In this document: positions 25,988 to 35,705 of the stretch, piece after piece
How the letters are laid out: each line of letters starts with the position of its first letter
Numbering within the stretch: position 1 is the stretch's first letter
Assembly: GCF_001441615.1 (NCBI RefSeq)
Contig: NZ_LAXJ01000002.1
Location: 496,001-560,000 of the forward strand
Length of the DNA: 64,000 bases
Origin: Roseovarius atlanticus
GTDB taxonomy: Bacteria; Pseudomonadota; Alphaproteobacteria; Rhodobacterales; Rhodobacteraceae
Direction of reading: 5' to 3'
Notes under the pieces: generated by a model
Database searches by the model: none
The model's input: the letters and a program-made list of their open reading frames with translations, nothing else
What the model was told of the DNA's origin: nothing
Translations under genes and position numbers: made by a program

Positions 25988-27070
25988 ATGCAGCTTGGCC
26001 CCGACAAGACGGAACTCCTTGCCCGGGCCCGCGCGGACCTTCGCATGGGGGTGCCGGTGGTGCTGCGCGACGGCGACGCGGTTGCGATTGTCGCGGCGGC
26101 GGAAACCTGCGATCCGGCCCGGCTGGCCGCGTTGCAATCGGCCGGGCTGGACCTGCACCTGGCGATTTCCGCCCGCCGCGCCGCCACGCTGAAGGCCCGT
26201 GCCTATGATGGAGATCTTGCGCGCGTCATAATTCCCAAGGAGGCGCCCCTGTCCTGGGTGCAGGCCGTTGCGGATCCCGCTGACGACCTTCGGAGCCCGA
26301 TGAAGGGCCCGCTCACCTCGGCGCGTGACGGCAAGGCCGACACCCATCGCGCAGCTCTGTTACTGGTCAAGTCCGCCCGCCTTTTGCCTGCCGCGATTGT
26401 AATGACGATTCCACCCGATACGCTTGATCCCTCCCTGACCTCGCTCAACGTGGCCGACATCACCGCGCATCTGAAAGAGGCCAGTCCGATGGACAAGGTG
26501 GTCAGCGCCCGCCTGCCGCTGGAAGTGTCCGAGGCCGGGCGCTTGCACATCTGGCGCCCCGAGGACGGCGGCGAAGAGCATTACGCCATCGAGATCGGCA
26601 GCCCCGCGCGCGGCGCGCCCGTGCTGTCGCGGCTGCATTCGGCCTGCTTTACCGGCGACCTTCTGGGCAGCCTGAAATGCGATTGCGGCCCCCAGCTTCG
26701 CGCGGCCCTGGCGCAAATGGGCGCCGAGGGCGCGGGTGTGCTGCTTTACCTCAACCAGGAAGGGCGCGGCATCGGCCTTGCCAACAAGATGCGGGCCTAT
26801 GCCTTGCAGGATCAGGGTTTCGACACGGTCGAGGCCAATCACCGGCTGGGCTTCGAGGATGACGAGCGCGATTTCCGCATTGGCGCCGACATCCTGCGGA
26901 GTATGGGCTTCGGCGCGGTCCGTCTGCTGACCAACAACCCAGCCAAGATCGAGATGATGAAAAGCTGCGGCATCGACGTGGTGGAACGCGTGCCGCTCAA
27001 GGTCGGCGAAGGGGCGCATAACCACGCGTACCTTGCGACCAAGGCCGCGAAATCAGGCCACCTGCTGTGA
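25988..27070 (+). CDS. ribA: GTP cyclohydrolase II with degenerate RibB-like N-terminal domain
   Basis: The 360-residue protein catalyses the first riboflavin-branch step from GTP. The C-terminal domain (from about residue 160) is intact, with zinc ligands in [16 protein letters not shown], the catalytic [14 protein letters not shown] and the late [13 protein letters not shown]. The first 150 residues follow the outline of DHBP synthase ([23 protein letters not shown]), but the acidic DDEDRENEGD active-site motif is missing, so this half is probably inactive. ATG 25988 has AAGGG six bases upstream; an ATG at 25901 is less likely. Confidence 0.9.
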   Translation: MQLGPDKTELLARARADLRMGVPVVLRDGDAVAIVAAAETCDPARLAALQSAGLDLHLAISARRAATLKARAYDGDLARVIIPKEAPLSWVQAVADPADDLRSPMKGPLTSARDGKADTHRAALLLVKSARLLPAAIVMTIPPDTLDPSLTSLNVADITAHLKEASPMDKVVSARLPLEVSEAGRLHIWRPEDGGEEHYAIEIGSPARGAPVLSRLHSACFTGDLLGSLKCDCGPQLRAALAQMGAEGAGVLLYLNQEGRGIGLANKMRAYALQDQGFDTVEANHRLGFEDDERDFRIGADILRSMGFGAVRLLTNNPAKIEMMKSCGIDVVERVPLKVGEGAHNHAYLATKAAKSGHLL

Positions 27071-27071
27071 C

Positions 27072-27302
27072 CTAATCGCGCGCGTCCGGGTCGGGCTGCC
27101 CGACCCCACGAAAGACGGGTTTCAGCGGCAGGATCCAGGCGATGCCAAGCACGATGAAGACGACCAGTTCCGTCAGGATGCCCACGTCGTACCGCATCCG
27201 CAGCCAGTCGGTCAGGTTGACCGCCACCACGATGTAAAGCGGCAGCGCGATCAGCAGGATCACCAGCGACCAGCGGCGGCGGGCTTTGTAACTCAGGGCC
27301 AT
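27072..27302 (-). CDS. DUF2842 membrane protein
   Basis: The 76-residue protein has two transmembrane helices (residues about 12-30 and 42-60), with basic KARRR at the N-terminus and a GQPDPDARD tail. It matches the small DUF2842 family of alphaproteobacteria. It follows purA by 25 bases with AGAGGA in front of its ATG, so it is probably co-transcribed. It is convergent with ribA. Function unknown. Confidence 0.82.
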   Translation of the reverse strand: MALSYKARRRWSLVILLIALPLYIVVAVNLTDWLRMRYDVGILTELVVFIVLGIAWILPLKPVFRGVGQPDPDARD

Positions 27303-27327
27303 GCTGTCCTCTTGCGGTCGTTCGATC

Positions 27328-28623
27328 TCAGTCGGCGAAGGGGTCGGTCACGAGGATCGTGTCCTCCCGCTCCGGAGAGGTGGAGAGTAGAGCGACGGGG
27401 CACTGGATCAACTCCTCGACCCGGCGCACATACTTGATCGCGTTTGCCGGCAGATCGGCCCAGCTGCGCGCGCCCTCGGTGGTCTCGGACCAGCCCTGCA
27501 TTTCCTCATAGATCGGCTTGCAGCGCCACTGCTGGTCGGTCGCGGTGGGCAGATAATCCAGCTGCTTTCCGTCCAGTTCGTATCCCACACAGATCTTCAG
27601 CGTGTCGAACCCGTCCAGCACATCCAGCTTGGTCAGAGAAATGCCGTTCACGCCCGAGGTGGCACAGGTCTGGCGCACCAGCGCGGCGTCAAACCAACCG
27701 CAGCGGCGCTGACGGCCCGTGACGGTGCCGAACTCGCGCCCGCGCTCGCCCAGCCGCTGGCCGTCTGCGTCCTGCAATTCGCTTGGGAACGGCCCCTCGC
27801 CCACGCGGGTGGTATAGGCCTTGACGATCCCCAGCACATAATCGATGGCCCCCGGCCCCATACCGACGCCGGTCGCGGCCTGCCCCGCGATGACGTTCGA
27901 GGACGTCACGAACGGATAGGTCCCAAAGTCGATATCCAGCAATGCGCCCTGCGCACCCTCGAACAGGATGCGCTTGCCCGCCTTGCGCTGATCGTTCAGC
28001 ACTTTCCAGACCGGCGCGGCATAGGGCAGAAGCTCCTGTGCAATCTCTTTCAGCTGCGCCACCAGCTTGTCGCGGTCCACGGGCTCGATCCCCAGCCCCT
28101 TGCGCAGCGGATCGTGGTGCTGCAACGCGCGGTCCACCCGCGCCTCCAGCGTGGCGTCGTCGGCCAGGTCCGCCACGCGGACCGAGCGGCGGCCGACCTT
28201 GTCCTCGTAGGCCGGCCCGATGCCACGGCCCGTGGTGCCGATCTTGGTGCCCTTGCTGGCGGCCTCTTCGCGCGCACGGTCAAGCTCGCCATGAATGGGC
28301 AGGATCAGCGGCGTGTTCTCGGCAATCATCAGCGTCTCGGGGGTGATTTCGACCCCTTGCTCGCGGATCGCGGCGATTTCCTTCAGCAAATGCCACGGAT
28401 CCAGCACCACGCCGTTGCCGATCACGCTCAGCTTGCCGCCGCGCACCACGCCCGACGGCAGCGCGTTCAGCTTGTAGACCTTGCCGTCGATGACCAGCGT
28501 GTGGCCCGCGTTGTGCCCGCCCTGGAACCGCGCGATCACATCCGCGCGCTCGCTCAGCCAGTCAACGATCTTGCCTTTCCCCTCGTCGCCCCACTGGGCG
28601 CCGACAACGACGACATTTGCCAT
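27328..28623 (-). CDS. purA: Adenylosuccinate synthetase PurA
   Basis: The 431-residue enzyme joins IMP and aspartate using GTP in AMP synthesis. The N-terminal loop [16 protein letters not shown] carries the catalytic Asp. [34 protein letters not shown] with the catalytic His region, and C-terminal [14 protein letters not shown] are all present. Full length. The ATG at 28623 has GAGAGG five bases upstream. Confidence 0.97.
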   Translation of the reverse strand: MANVVVVGAQWGDEGKGKIVDWLSERADVIARFQGGHNAGHTLVIDGKVYKLNALPSGVVRGGKLSVIGNGVVLDPWHLLKEIAAIREQGVEITPETLMIAENTPLILPIHGELDRAREEAASKGTKIGTTGRGIGPAYEDKVGRRSVRVADLADDATLEARVDRALQHHDPLRKGLGIEPVDRDKLVAQLKEIAQELLPYAAPVWKVLNDQRKAGKRILFEGAQGALLDIDFGTYPFVTSSNVIAGQAATGVGMGPGAIDYVLGIVKAYTTRVGEGPFPSELQDADGQRLGERGREFGTVTGRQRRCGWFDAALVRQTCATSGVNGISLTKLDVLDGFDTLKICVGYELDGKQLDYLPTATDQQWRCKPIYEEMQGWSETTEGARSWADLPANAIKYVRRVEELIQCPVALLSTSPEREDTILVTDPFAD

Positions 28624-28764
28624 GAAAACCTCTCAGGCGGTGTTGGAACCCCGCGCCCGTATACCCACACCGCCAGCCTTGCGAAACCTGAATTTCGCGC
28701 ACGGGCTGGACAGCCCGCCCCGGGCCGGGCACTTCTTGTTTGAACGCAAGGCAGGAGAGCGCGG

Positions 28765-29163
28765 ATGACCGGATTTATCGTCAGATGGGCAATGGCCTTT
28801 GTCCTGCTGGCCGCGACGTTCAACCCGACCCGGTACAATTTCATCGTCTGGGCGCGGAACAACTGGGATGCGCAGATGCCGCTGACGGTGCTTTTCGCGC
28901 TGCTGCTTCTGGTGGGCTACATCATCTACCTGCGCGCCACGCTGCGCTCGATCGGGGCGTTCGGCATGGGCCTGATCCTCGCCATCGCGGCGGCCTTGGC
29001 TTGGGTGCTCGTGGACTATGGTTTCCTCGACCTCGATGATCCGACGCGGAACCTTTGGCTGGGCCTTGTCGCACTGTCGCTGGTTCTCGGCATCGGCCTC
29101 AGCTGGAGCCATGTGCGCCGCCGCCTGTCGGGCCAGTCCGACATGGACGACGTGGACGAGTAA
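28765..29163 (+). CDS. DUF6524 family membrane protein
   Basis: The 132-residue protein has four transmembrane helices and a short acidic tail (DMDDVDE). The N-terminus FIVRWAMAFVLLAATFNPTRYNF resembles the DUF6524 family. It starts with AGGAG seven bases before the ATG, 141 bases divergent from purA. No function can be assigned. Confidence 0.72.
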   Translation: MTGFIVRWAMAFVLLAATFNPTRYNFIVWARNNWDAQMPLTVLFALLLLVGYIIYLRATLRSIGAFGMGLILAIAAALAWVLVDYGFLDLDDPTRNLWLGLVALSLVLGIGLSWSHVRRRLSGQSDMDDVDE

Positions 29164-29286
29164 TCCTCAGTCCCCGAACGCCGCCCCCGTCCAGCCGCGC
29201 GCCTGTGTAACGGAAAAAACGGCGGGTTGCGGGGGACGCTCGAATTGCTTAGATACCGCCCATCCGAACCCGAGGGACCGCGTCTT

Positions 29287-29652
29287 ATGGAAAATGTCAT
29301 CCTGCTTGTTCACCTGCTGCTGGCGCTCGCGCTGATCGGTGTCGTGCTGTTGCAGCGCTCCGAAGGCGGCGGCCTGGGCATGGGCGGCGGTGGCGGCAAC
29401 GTGTCCACCGGGCGGTCCGGCACCACGGCCCTGGGCAAGCTGACCTGGGTGCTTGGCCTGTCGATCTTTGCCACCACGCTGACCCTGACGGTCATCGCGG
29501 CGCAGAACGCGGGCGGATCCTCGGTTCTGGACCGGATCACCGACGACCGGCCCGCGGCCGAGGAAAGCAGCCCCGGCCTGGATGACAGCGGCGACGGCCT
29601 TTTGCCGCCGTCGGCAGGCGACGACGCTCCGTTGACACCCACCGCCGACTGA
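29287..29652 (+). CDS. secG: Protein translocase subunit SecG
   Basis: The 121-residue membrane protein has two helices (residues about 3-22 and 50-72) flanking LLQRSEGGGLGMGGGGG, the SecG signature loop. It is an accessory subunit of the SecYEG channel. The C-terminal tail is acidic and Pro/Asp-rich, variable in the family. The ATG at 29287 has GAGGGA nine bases upstream. It lies upstream of pyrG on the same strand. Confidence 0.93.
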   Translation: MENVILLVHLLLALALIGVVLLQRSEGGGLGMGGGGGNVSTGRSGTTALGKLTWVLGLSIFATTLTLTVIAAQNAGGSSVLDRITDDRPAAEESSPGLDDSGDGLLPPSAGDDAPLTPTAD

Positions 29653-29822
29653 CCCAGAAACACCACTAAGGCTTGCGGACGCGCATAGTCGCGTCACAGC
29701 ATATTGCGCCTTTCATCAGAATCCTTTAAGGCTCGAGTCCCGTGGTAATGCGGTGCGCGAGGCGTCGATTCGACCGCATCTAACAGGCGTAAAACGCCGC
29801 AATCACGGGGGATTGCCAGCGC

Positions 29823-31466
29823 ATGGCACGATATATTTTCATTACCGGCGGCGTTGTTTCCTCACTCGGCAAGGGCCTTGCATCTGCGGCACTCGGGGCA
29901 CTTTTGCAGGCGCGCGGCTTTTCGGTCCGTCTGCGCAAGCTCGACCCCTACCTGAACGTCGACCCCGGCACGATGTCGCCGTTCGAGCATGGCGAGGTCT
30001 TCGTCACCGACGACGGCGCCGAAACCGACCTCGACCTTGGCCACTACGAACGCTTCACCGGCGTTCCGGCCCGCATGACGGATTCGGTCAGTTCGGGCCG
30101 CATCTATTCCAACGTGCTGGAGCGTGAACGCCGCGGCGATTATCTGGGCAAGACCATCCAGGTGGTGCCCCACGTCACCAATGAAATCAAGGATTTCATC
30201 GGCATCGGCGATGACGAGGTCGATTTCATGCTGTGCGAGATCGGCGGTACCGTGGGCGACATCGAGGGCCTGCCCTTTTTCGAGGCCATCCGCCAGTTCA
30301 GCCACGACCGCCCGCGCGGGCAGTGCATTTTCATGCATCTTACGCTTCTGCCCTATCTTGCCGCCAGCGGCGAGTTGAAGACCAAGCCGACCCAGCACAG
30401 CGTCAAGGAACTGCAATCCATCGGGATCGCGCCCGATATCCTCGTCTGCCGCTCGGAACAGCCGATCCCGGAAAAGGAACGCGAGAAGATCGCGCTATTC
30501 TGCAACGTCCGAAAGGAAGCAGTCGTAGCGGCGTATGACCTCAATTCGATCTACGAGGCGCCGCTTGCCTATCACCATGAAGGTTTGGATCAGGCCGTTC
30601 TCGATGCCTTCGACATCTCGCCTGCCCCGCGCCCCGACTTGACCATCTGGAAAGACGTCGTGGACCGCATTCACAACACCGACGGGGCGGTCAATGTCGC
30701 CATCGTCGGCAAATACACGCAGCTGGAAGACGCCTACAAGTCGATCAAGGAAGCGCTGACCCATGGCGGCATGGCCAATCGCGTGAAGGTCAACGTCGAA
30801 TGGGTCGATGCCGAAGTGTTCGACCGCGAGGATGCCGCCCCGCATCTGGAAGGCTATCACGCCATTCTTGTTCCCGGCGGGTTCGGCGAGCGCGGCACCG
30901 AAGGCAAGATCAAGGCCGCGCAATTCGCCCGCGAGCGCAAGATCCCTTACCTGGGTATCTGCCTGGGGATGCAGATGGCGGTGATCGAGGCCGCGCGCAA
31001 CAAGGCCGGGCTGAAGGACGCGGGCTCGGAGGAATTCGACCACGAGGCCGGCAAGAAGCGGTTCACGCCCGTCGTCTATCACCTCAAGGAATGGGTGCAG
31101 GGCAACGAGAAGGTCAAGCGCAAGGTGACCGACGACAAGGGCGGCACCATGCGCCTGGGCGCTTATGACGCCGTGCTCAAGGAAGGCTCCAAGGTGGCCG
31201 AGGTCTATGGCGGCACCGCGATCGACGAACGCCACCGCCACCGCTACGAGGTGGATATCGAGTACCGCAACAAACTGGAGGAGTGCGGACTGGTCTTTTC
31301 CGGCATGTCCCCCGACGGCCGCCTGCCAGAGATCGTCGAATGGAAGGACCACCCCTGGTTCATCGGCGTGCAGTTCCACCCCGAGCTGAAATCGAAACCG
31401 TTCAAGCCGCACCCGCTGTTCGCGGATTTCGTACGTGCCGCAGTGGAAACCTCTCGCCTGGTCTAA
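29823..31466 (+). CDS. pyrG: CTP synthase PyrG
   Basis: The 547-residue amidoligase makes CTP from UTP, ATP and glutamine. The N-terminal synthetase domain begins [20 protein letters not shown] and has [15 protein letters not shown]. The C-terminal class I glutaminase has the oxyanion loop PGGFGERG, nucleophile Cys in GICLGMQ and the His/Glu pair in [10 protein letters not shown]. Length is normal. A small GGCGT/ACGCC hairpin (29785-29797) lies just before the ribosome site. Confidence 0.97.
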   Translation: MARYIFITGGVVSSLGKGLASAALGALLQARGFSVRLRKLDPYLNVDPGTMSPFEHGEVFVTDDGAETDLDLGHYERFTGVPARMTDSVSSGRIYSNVLERERRGDYLGKTIQVVPHVTNEIKDFIGIGDDEVDFMLCEIGGTVGDIEGLPFFEAIRQFSHDRPRGQCIFMHLTLLPYLAASGELKTKPTQHSVKELQSIGIAPDILVCRSEQPIPEKEREKIALFCNVRKEAVVAAYDLNSIYEAPLAYHHEGLDQAVLDAFDISPAPRPDLTIWKDVVDRIHNTDGAVNVAIVGKYTQLEDAYKSIKEALTHGGMANRVKVNVEWVDAEVFDREDAAPHLEGYHAILVPGGFGERGTEGKIKAAQFARERKIPYLGICLGMQMAVIEAARNKAGLKDAGSEEFDHEAGKKRFTPVVYHLKEWVQGNEKVKRKVTDDKGGTMRLGAYDAVLKEGSKVAEVYGGTAIDERHRHRYEVDIEYRNKLEECGLVFSGMSPDGRLPEIVEWKDHPWFIGVQFHPELKSKPFKPHPLFADFVRAAVETSRLV

Positions 31467-31598
31467 CCCTCTATAAACAGGAACAAAGTCTGGTCATTGG
31501 AAATTTCTGACGACTGCTTTGAACCGTCTCTCATGTCGCGCCGACCTATGTCCGAGCCCCGGGATTGGCCCGGGCCGCGCATAGACATGAGGTACATT

Positions 31599-32171
31599 AT
31601 GAAAAAGTTCTACAAATCCCTGACCGCCGCCGCCGCCCTGTCCGCGGCCCTGTCCACCACCGCCGTCGCCCAGGATGCCGAGAAATGGCAGGGCTTCTAT
31701 GTCGGCGGACGGGTCAACATGCAAAACCTCGGCATCTCGGGTGTGCCCATCGGCATCGATCCAGAGATCAACGCCGGTGTCTTCGGCGGCTACAACCATG
31801 CCGTTGCCCCCAACTTCGTGCTGGGTGCCGAACTGGGCTATGACAGCAAACTGGATTACAGCGTGGCCGGCACCGGTCTGGATCTGGAAAACAACATCAG
31901 CCTGCGCGGCCGCGGCGGCTATGCCTTCGGCAACTCGCTGCTCTACGGCACGCTGGGCTATGGCTGGACGGAATGGGACGTGGCCGCGGCCGGTATCTCG
32001 GGCTCCGGTGAGGGCTTTTCCTACGGCATCGGTCTCGAAACGATGCTGAGCGAGAATATCACCACCCGGTTCGAATACACCCGCACCAACTATGACTTCT
32101 CTGGTCCCGCCTTGGGCGGCCGCAACGGCGAAGTCGACGCCTTCTCGGTCGGTGTCGCCTACAAGTTCTGA
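31599..32171 (+). CDS. Outer membrane beta-barrel protein (porin-like, small)
   Basis: The 190-residue protein has a cleavable signal peptide (KKFYKSLTAAAALSAALST, probable cleavage after AVA, before QDAEK). It then has amphipathic strands rich in Gly/Tyr ending FSVGVAYKF, with a C-terminal Phe as required by BamA. GYNHAVAPNFVLGAELGYDSKL matches OmpA/Omp25-type eight-strand barrels. ATG 31599 has GAGG six bases upstream. Monocistronic, with a hairpin behind it. Confidence 0.85.
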   Translation: MKKFYKSLTAAAALSAALSTTAVAQDAEKWQGFYVGGRVNMQNLGISGVPIGIDPEINAGVFGGYNHAVAPNFVLGAELGYDSKLDYSVAGTGLDLENNISLRGRGGYAFGNSLLYGTLGYGWTEWDVAAAGISGSGEGFSYGIGLETMLSENITTRFEYTRTNYDFSGPALGGRNGEVDAFSVGVAYKF

Positions 32172-32191
32172 TCCTTGCAAACCCAATCTGC

Positions 32192-32217
32192 CAGGGCGCC
32201 TGTTACCGGGCGCCCTG
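32192..32217 (+). terminator. Terminator-like hairpin after outer membrane protein gene
   Basis: CAGGGCGCC and GGCGCCCTG form a perfect 9-bp stem with an 8-base loop, 20 bases after the stop and between two convergent genes. No clear T-run follows on either strand, so strength is uncertain. Confidence 0.5.
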
Positions 32218-32235
32218 ATGTCGTTCCCGCATGTG

Positions 32236-32886
32236 TCAGTACCGCAGATTCGTCAGGTCGTCGTTCGGGTCTTCCTGCGGCGGATGGAATCGCAGCATCC
32301 GGCGTGAGACACCAAGTTCGAGCACCGGACTGAAGAGATCCCGCAAAAGTGAGCGGCTTTGGTGATAGACGGCCGTCTCGGCGTTGCGGTCGAGGCGCAG
32401 CTGATTATCAAGAAGCGTCGCAACGATCCGCTCGTCCAAAATGTAACGGCCCTGCCGGCCTTCCCGACGGTCCTCGGATTGGGTCTCCAGCCATCGCAGG
32501 ATGCGCGGACGATCCTCGACATCCTGGTCGGGCCAGACCAGGTAGAAGCCGGAATTCAGCCGCAGGCAGATCGAATCGAGCATCAGCGCCGCGCCGGCCA
32601 GCTCTTCGGGTATGTCGCGTTTCGGCATATAGTTGAAACGATGCGGCTGACCGTTCAGGAACACGGTCAGCGCCGTGCCAAGGTCCATGAATTTCTGGGC
32701 CATGACCCAGCCAAGAACGCGCCTCGGATCGCCGGACCAGTCGTAGTCCCGGACAAAACTGCGCGCCTGATCTTGTGAGCAGCCGCGCAGATACGCCAGC
32801 TGCTCCTCTGGCGCGGCGGTCGAACGGGTGGCAACAGGCTTTGCAACGTGACGCGGCATGGCGGACTTCACACTCGAAGATGTCAT
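32236..32886 (-). CDS. Conserved-looking cytoplasmic protein, unknown
   Basis: The protein is about 216 residues from the ATG at 32886. It is soluble, without signal or membrane segments. EEQLAYLRGCSQDQARSFVRDYDWSGDPRRVLGWVMAQKFMDLGTALTVFLNG suggests a helical domain related to DUF4274-type proteins, but I am not certain. The C-terminus is helical and Arg-rich. No good ribosome site marks the start; ATG 32859 is an alternative. The gene converges on the outer membrane protein. Confidence 0.6.
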   Translation of the reverse strand: MTSSSVKSAMPRHVAKPVATRSTAAPEEQLAYLRGCSQDQARSFVRDYDWSGDPRRVLGWVMAQKFMDLGTALTVFLNGQPHRFNYMPKRDIPEELAGAALMLDSICLRLNSGFYLVWPDQDVEDRPRILRWLETQSEDRREGRQGRYILDERIVATLLDNQLRLDRNAETAVYHQSRSLLRDLFSPVLELGVSRRMLRFHPPQEDPNDDLTNLRY

Positions 32887-33053
32887 ACGGATGAAGCCAC
32901 TTTGACGCGCAAACTGGCCGTTAGTTTGGAGCAATTGTGTCACGTTTCCGGCCACACGCGCGGATGCGCGGATTTGCGCCTGCAATTTTGTTTTCTTGCG
33001 CGCGGGCGCTGCGCTAAACGGAACCAACCGATCTTCGATGCACGGAGCCGCCC

Positions 33054-33521
33054 ATGCAGAAACCCTCGCTGCTACACCGTTTGTTGCACGCGTTCGACGC
33101 GCCCGAACCGCCGCCCCTGCCCGCCCCCGACGAAAAACTGGCGCTCGGCGCGCTGATGGTGCGCGTGGCGATGTCCGATCACAGCTACAAGTTTGCGGAG
33201 GTCCACCGGATCGACCTGCTGCTGCGCCGGCTTTTCGGACTCGGGCCGATCGAGGCGGCCAAGATGCGCGCCACCTCCGAGCGGCTGGAGCGGGAGGCGC
33301 CCGACACCGAGGAATTCGGCGACATCCTTCGCAAGACCGTCAGCTTTGCCGCACGCGTCGATGCGCTCGAGGCATTGTGGGAAGTGACGCTTGCCGATGG
33401 CGTGCGCCACGACGAGGAACTGGAAGTGCTGGAAGACGTGCGCCGCACGCTGGGACTTTCGCCCGAGGACAGTGAGGCCGCCCGCGCCCGCGCGGAAACC
33501 GAACTGGGCGGCAGCCAATAG
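33054..33521 (+). CDS. TerB-like helical protein (first of a tandem pair)
   Basis: The 155-residue acidic, all-helical protein is of the TerB/DjlA-N type. The repeated unit LGALMVRVAMSDHSYKFAEV...IDLLLRRLFGL and ALWEVTLADGVRHDEELEVLEDVRRTLGL shows the Asp/Glu-lined metal-binding pattern of TerB. It shares its layout with the next gene (ALW-x-VxLADG), so the two arose by duplication. No other ter genes are present, so tellurite resistance should not be assumed. Confidence 0.8.
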   Translation: MQKPSLLHRLLHAFDAPEPPPLPAPDEKLALGALMVRVAMSDHSYKFAEVHRIDLLLRRLFGLGPIEAAKMRATSERLEREAPDTEEFGDILRKTVSFAARVDALEALWEVTLADGVRHDEELEVLEDVRRTLGLSPEDSEAARARAETELGGSQ

Positions 33522-33578
33522 CGTCCCGACGCGCAGATTCTCGTTGGCGGCGGCGGGCGGGTTGCCTATATCCCCTTC

Positions 33579-34016
33579 ATGTTTGCTGATTTTCTGAAAA
33601 AACTCACCGACTCGACACCGGAAACCCTTCCGCAAGAGGATGCCCGGCTGGCCCTGACCGCGCTCTTGGTGCGCATTGCCCGGTCGGACGGGCATTTCGA
33701 CACCGAGGAGCGGCAGCGCATCCTGGCCATTGCGCGCACCCGCTACCAGTTGTCCGAAGGCGATGCCGCGGCATTGCTGGAGCAGGCCGAACAGTTGGAA
33801 GGCGAAGCGCCCGATACCGTGCGATTTACCCGGGCCATCAAGGACGCCGTCGCCTATGACGACCGTCTGCGTGTGATCGAGGCGCTATGGCAAGTGGCGC
33901 TGGCCGATGGCGAGCGTGACGCGAGCGAGGATGCGATCATCCGCATGGCGTCGAACTTTCTTGGCGTGACAGACGTGGACAGCGCCCTTGCCCGCCAACG
34001 CCAGGAAGAAGGATGA
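33579..34016 (+). CDS. TerB-like helical protein (second of a tandem pair)
   Basis: The 145-residue paralogue of the preceding protein has LTALLVRIARSDGHFDTEERQRILAIA and ALWQVALADGERDASEDAIIRMASNFLGV, the two acidic half-repeats of the TerB fold. The gene ends in an ATGA overlap with the PhnD-like gene, giving a coupled pair. The ribosome site in front of the ATG is weak. Function unknown. Confidence 0.82.
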   Translation: MFADFLKKLTDSTPETLPQEDARLALTALLVRIARSDGHFDTEERQRILAIARTRYQLSEGDAAALLEQAEQLEGEAPDTVRFTRAIKDAVAYDDRLRVIEALWQVALADGERDASEDAIIRMASNFLGVTDVDSALARQRQEEG

Positions 34017-34753
34017 TCGCCAGCCTGCCGATGTATGACCGGCTCGAACTGAGGGCTGCGACCGACAGTTTCTGGCAGGCGATACGACAGGCTCTTGGAC
34101 ACGGTCCCGATCCATTGACGCGCGAAGGCGATTCCTGGGATCAATGGGAATCGCCGGACCTCTTACTGTCTCAGACCTGCGGCTATCCCTACCGCGCCCG
34201 CCTGCATGGCAAGGTTCAAATTGTCGGCACGCCGGATTACGGGTTGGAGGGATGCGGTCCTGGCGAATACCGTTCGGTCTTCGTGGCGCGCAAGGACGAT
34301 CCCCGCAACGATCCGACCGATTTTTCCGCCGCCCGCTTTGCCTATAACGAGCCGATGTCGCAAAGCGGCTGGGCGGCGCCCGGCGCCTATGCTGGGTCAC
34401 GCGGCTTTGCCTTTACCGACACGCGGCGCACCGGCAGTCACATCGCCTCGGCCCGCGCCGTGGCAGAAGATCAGGCAGACCTGGCCGCGCTCGACGCGCA
34501 AAGCTGGCGGCTGATGCAGCGCTACGACACCTTCGCCGACAAGCTGCACGTCATTGCCGCGACGCCGCCCACCCCCGCGCTGCCCTTCATCACAGCCAAC
34601 GGTCAGGACGCGGACGCGATTTTCGACGCCCTTCTGAGCGCATTCAAGGCCCTGCCGACCGAGACCCGCGATGCGCTTGACTTGCGCGGGATCGTGCGGA
34701 TCCCGCCCGAGGCCTACCTTGCGGTAGAGACCCCGCCCCCGCCGCCCGCTTGA
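34013..34753 (+). CDS. PhnD-like substrate-binding-fold protein without signal peptide
   Basis: The 246-residue protein resembles phosphate/phosphonate-binding proteins (PhnD/SsuA-like): SLPMYDRLELRAATDSFWQAI at the N-terminus, LLLSQTCGYPYRARLHG, and VGTPDYGLEGCGPGEYRSVFVARKDDP. Yet it has no signal peptide and no permease or ATPase beside it. It starts inside the stop of the second TerB gene. It may be a cytoplasmic sensor or enzyme built on the periplasmic-binding fold. The tail is Pro-rich. Confidence 0.75.
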   Translation: MIASLPMYDRLELRAATDSFWQAIRQALGHGPDPLTREGDSWDQWESPDLLLSQTCGYPYRARLHGKVQIVGTPDYGLEGCGPGEYRSVFVARKDDPRNDPTDFSAARFAYNEPMSQSGWAAPGAYAGSRGFAFTDTRRTGSHIASARAVAEDQADLAALDAQSWRLMQRYDTFADKLHVIAATPPTPALPFITANGQDADAIFDALLSAFKALPTETRDALDLRGIVRIPPEAYLAVETPPPPPA

Positions 34754-34899
34754 CGCAACGGCACCTCGCCGCATTCGCCCAAAACCCGGGCAATCCGCAC
34801 GAAACGGACGAAAAAACATCGTTTTGCAAGTTGCATTGGCCCAAATTTACTGCCCTATTGTCCGGTGTGACTGCCTGACCTGCAAACCGGAAGCTGCCT

Positions 34900-35676
34900 T
34901 TGCCTGACGAAACGCCCGTCATAGAGATCCGCAATCTGCACAAGGCCTATGGCAGCCTTGAGGTCATCAAGGGCGTGGACATCACGGCGCCGAAAGGCAG
35001 CGTGGTGTCGCTGATCGGCTCTTCGGGGTCGGGCAAATCCACCATCCTGCGCTGCGCCAACCTTCTGGAAGACAGCCAGCAGGGCGATATCCTGTTCAAG
35101 GGCGAGCCGGTGACGTGGAAAGGGTCCGGCCTGAACCGGCACCCGGCGGACGCCAAGCAGGTGCTGCGCATCCGCACGAACCTGTCGATGGTGTTCCAGC
35201 AGTTCAACCTGTGGGCGCACCTGACCATTTTGCAAAACGTGATGGAGGCGCCGGTGACCGTGCTGGGCCGCCCCAAGGACGAGGTCGAGAAAGCCGCGCG
35301 CGGCTACCTGGAAAAGGTCGGCATAGGTGACAAGTGCGATGTCTATCCCGCGCAGCTGTCGGGCGGGCAACAACAGCGCGCCGCCATTGCGCGGGCGCTC
35401 TGCATGGAGCCCGAGGCGCTCTTGTTCGACGAGCCGACATCGGCGCTCGACCCCGAACTGGAACAGGAAGTGGTGCGCGTGATCAAGGATCTGGCCGCCG
35501 AAGGGCGCACCATGATGATCGTGACCCACGACATGAAGATGGCCCAGGACGTGTCCGACCACGTCATTTTCCTGCATCAGGGCCTGATCGAAGAAGAAGG
35601 CGATCCGAAGACACTTTTCGGGTCCCCCAAATCCGAGCGGCTGCGTCAGTTTCTAAGCTCGACGATGGCCGCCTGA
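34900..35676 (+). CDS. Amino acid ABC transporter ATP-binding protein
   Basis: The 258-residue ATPase is of the HisP/GlnQ group. Walker A is GSSGSGKST, the Q-loop is in MVFQQFNLWAHLT, the signature is LSGGQQQR, Walker B is LLFDEPTSALDPE and the switch His is in VTHDM. The start is TTG at 34900 with CGGAAG upstream; no nearer ATG exists. It is followed by a binding protein and two permeases, forming a complete importer for basic or polar amino acids. Confidence 0.94.
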   Translation: MPDETPVIEIRNLHKAYGSLEVIKGVDITAPKGSVVSLIGSSGSGKSTILRCANLLEDSQQGDILFKGEPVTWKGSGLNRHPADAKQVLRIRTNLSMVFQQFNLWAHLTILQNVMEAPVTVLGRPKDEVEKAARGYLEKVGIGDKCDVYPAQLSGGQQQRAAIARALCMEPEALLFDEPTSALDPELEQEVVRVIKDLAAEGRTMMIVTHDMKMAQDVSDHVIFLHQGLIEEEGDPKTLFGSPKSERLRQFLSSTMAA

Positions 35677-35705
35677 ACCAAAAGAACCAAGCAAGGGAGA
35701 CACTT

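Noticed and set aside
33054..34016. Tellurite resistance operon
   Set aside because: Only TerB-like proteins are present; terA, terC, terD and terE are absent.
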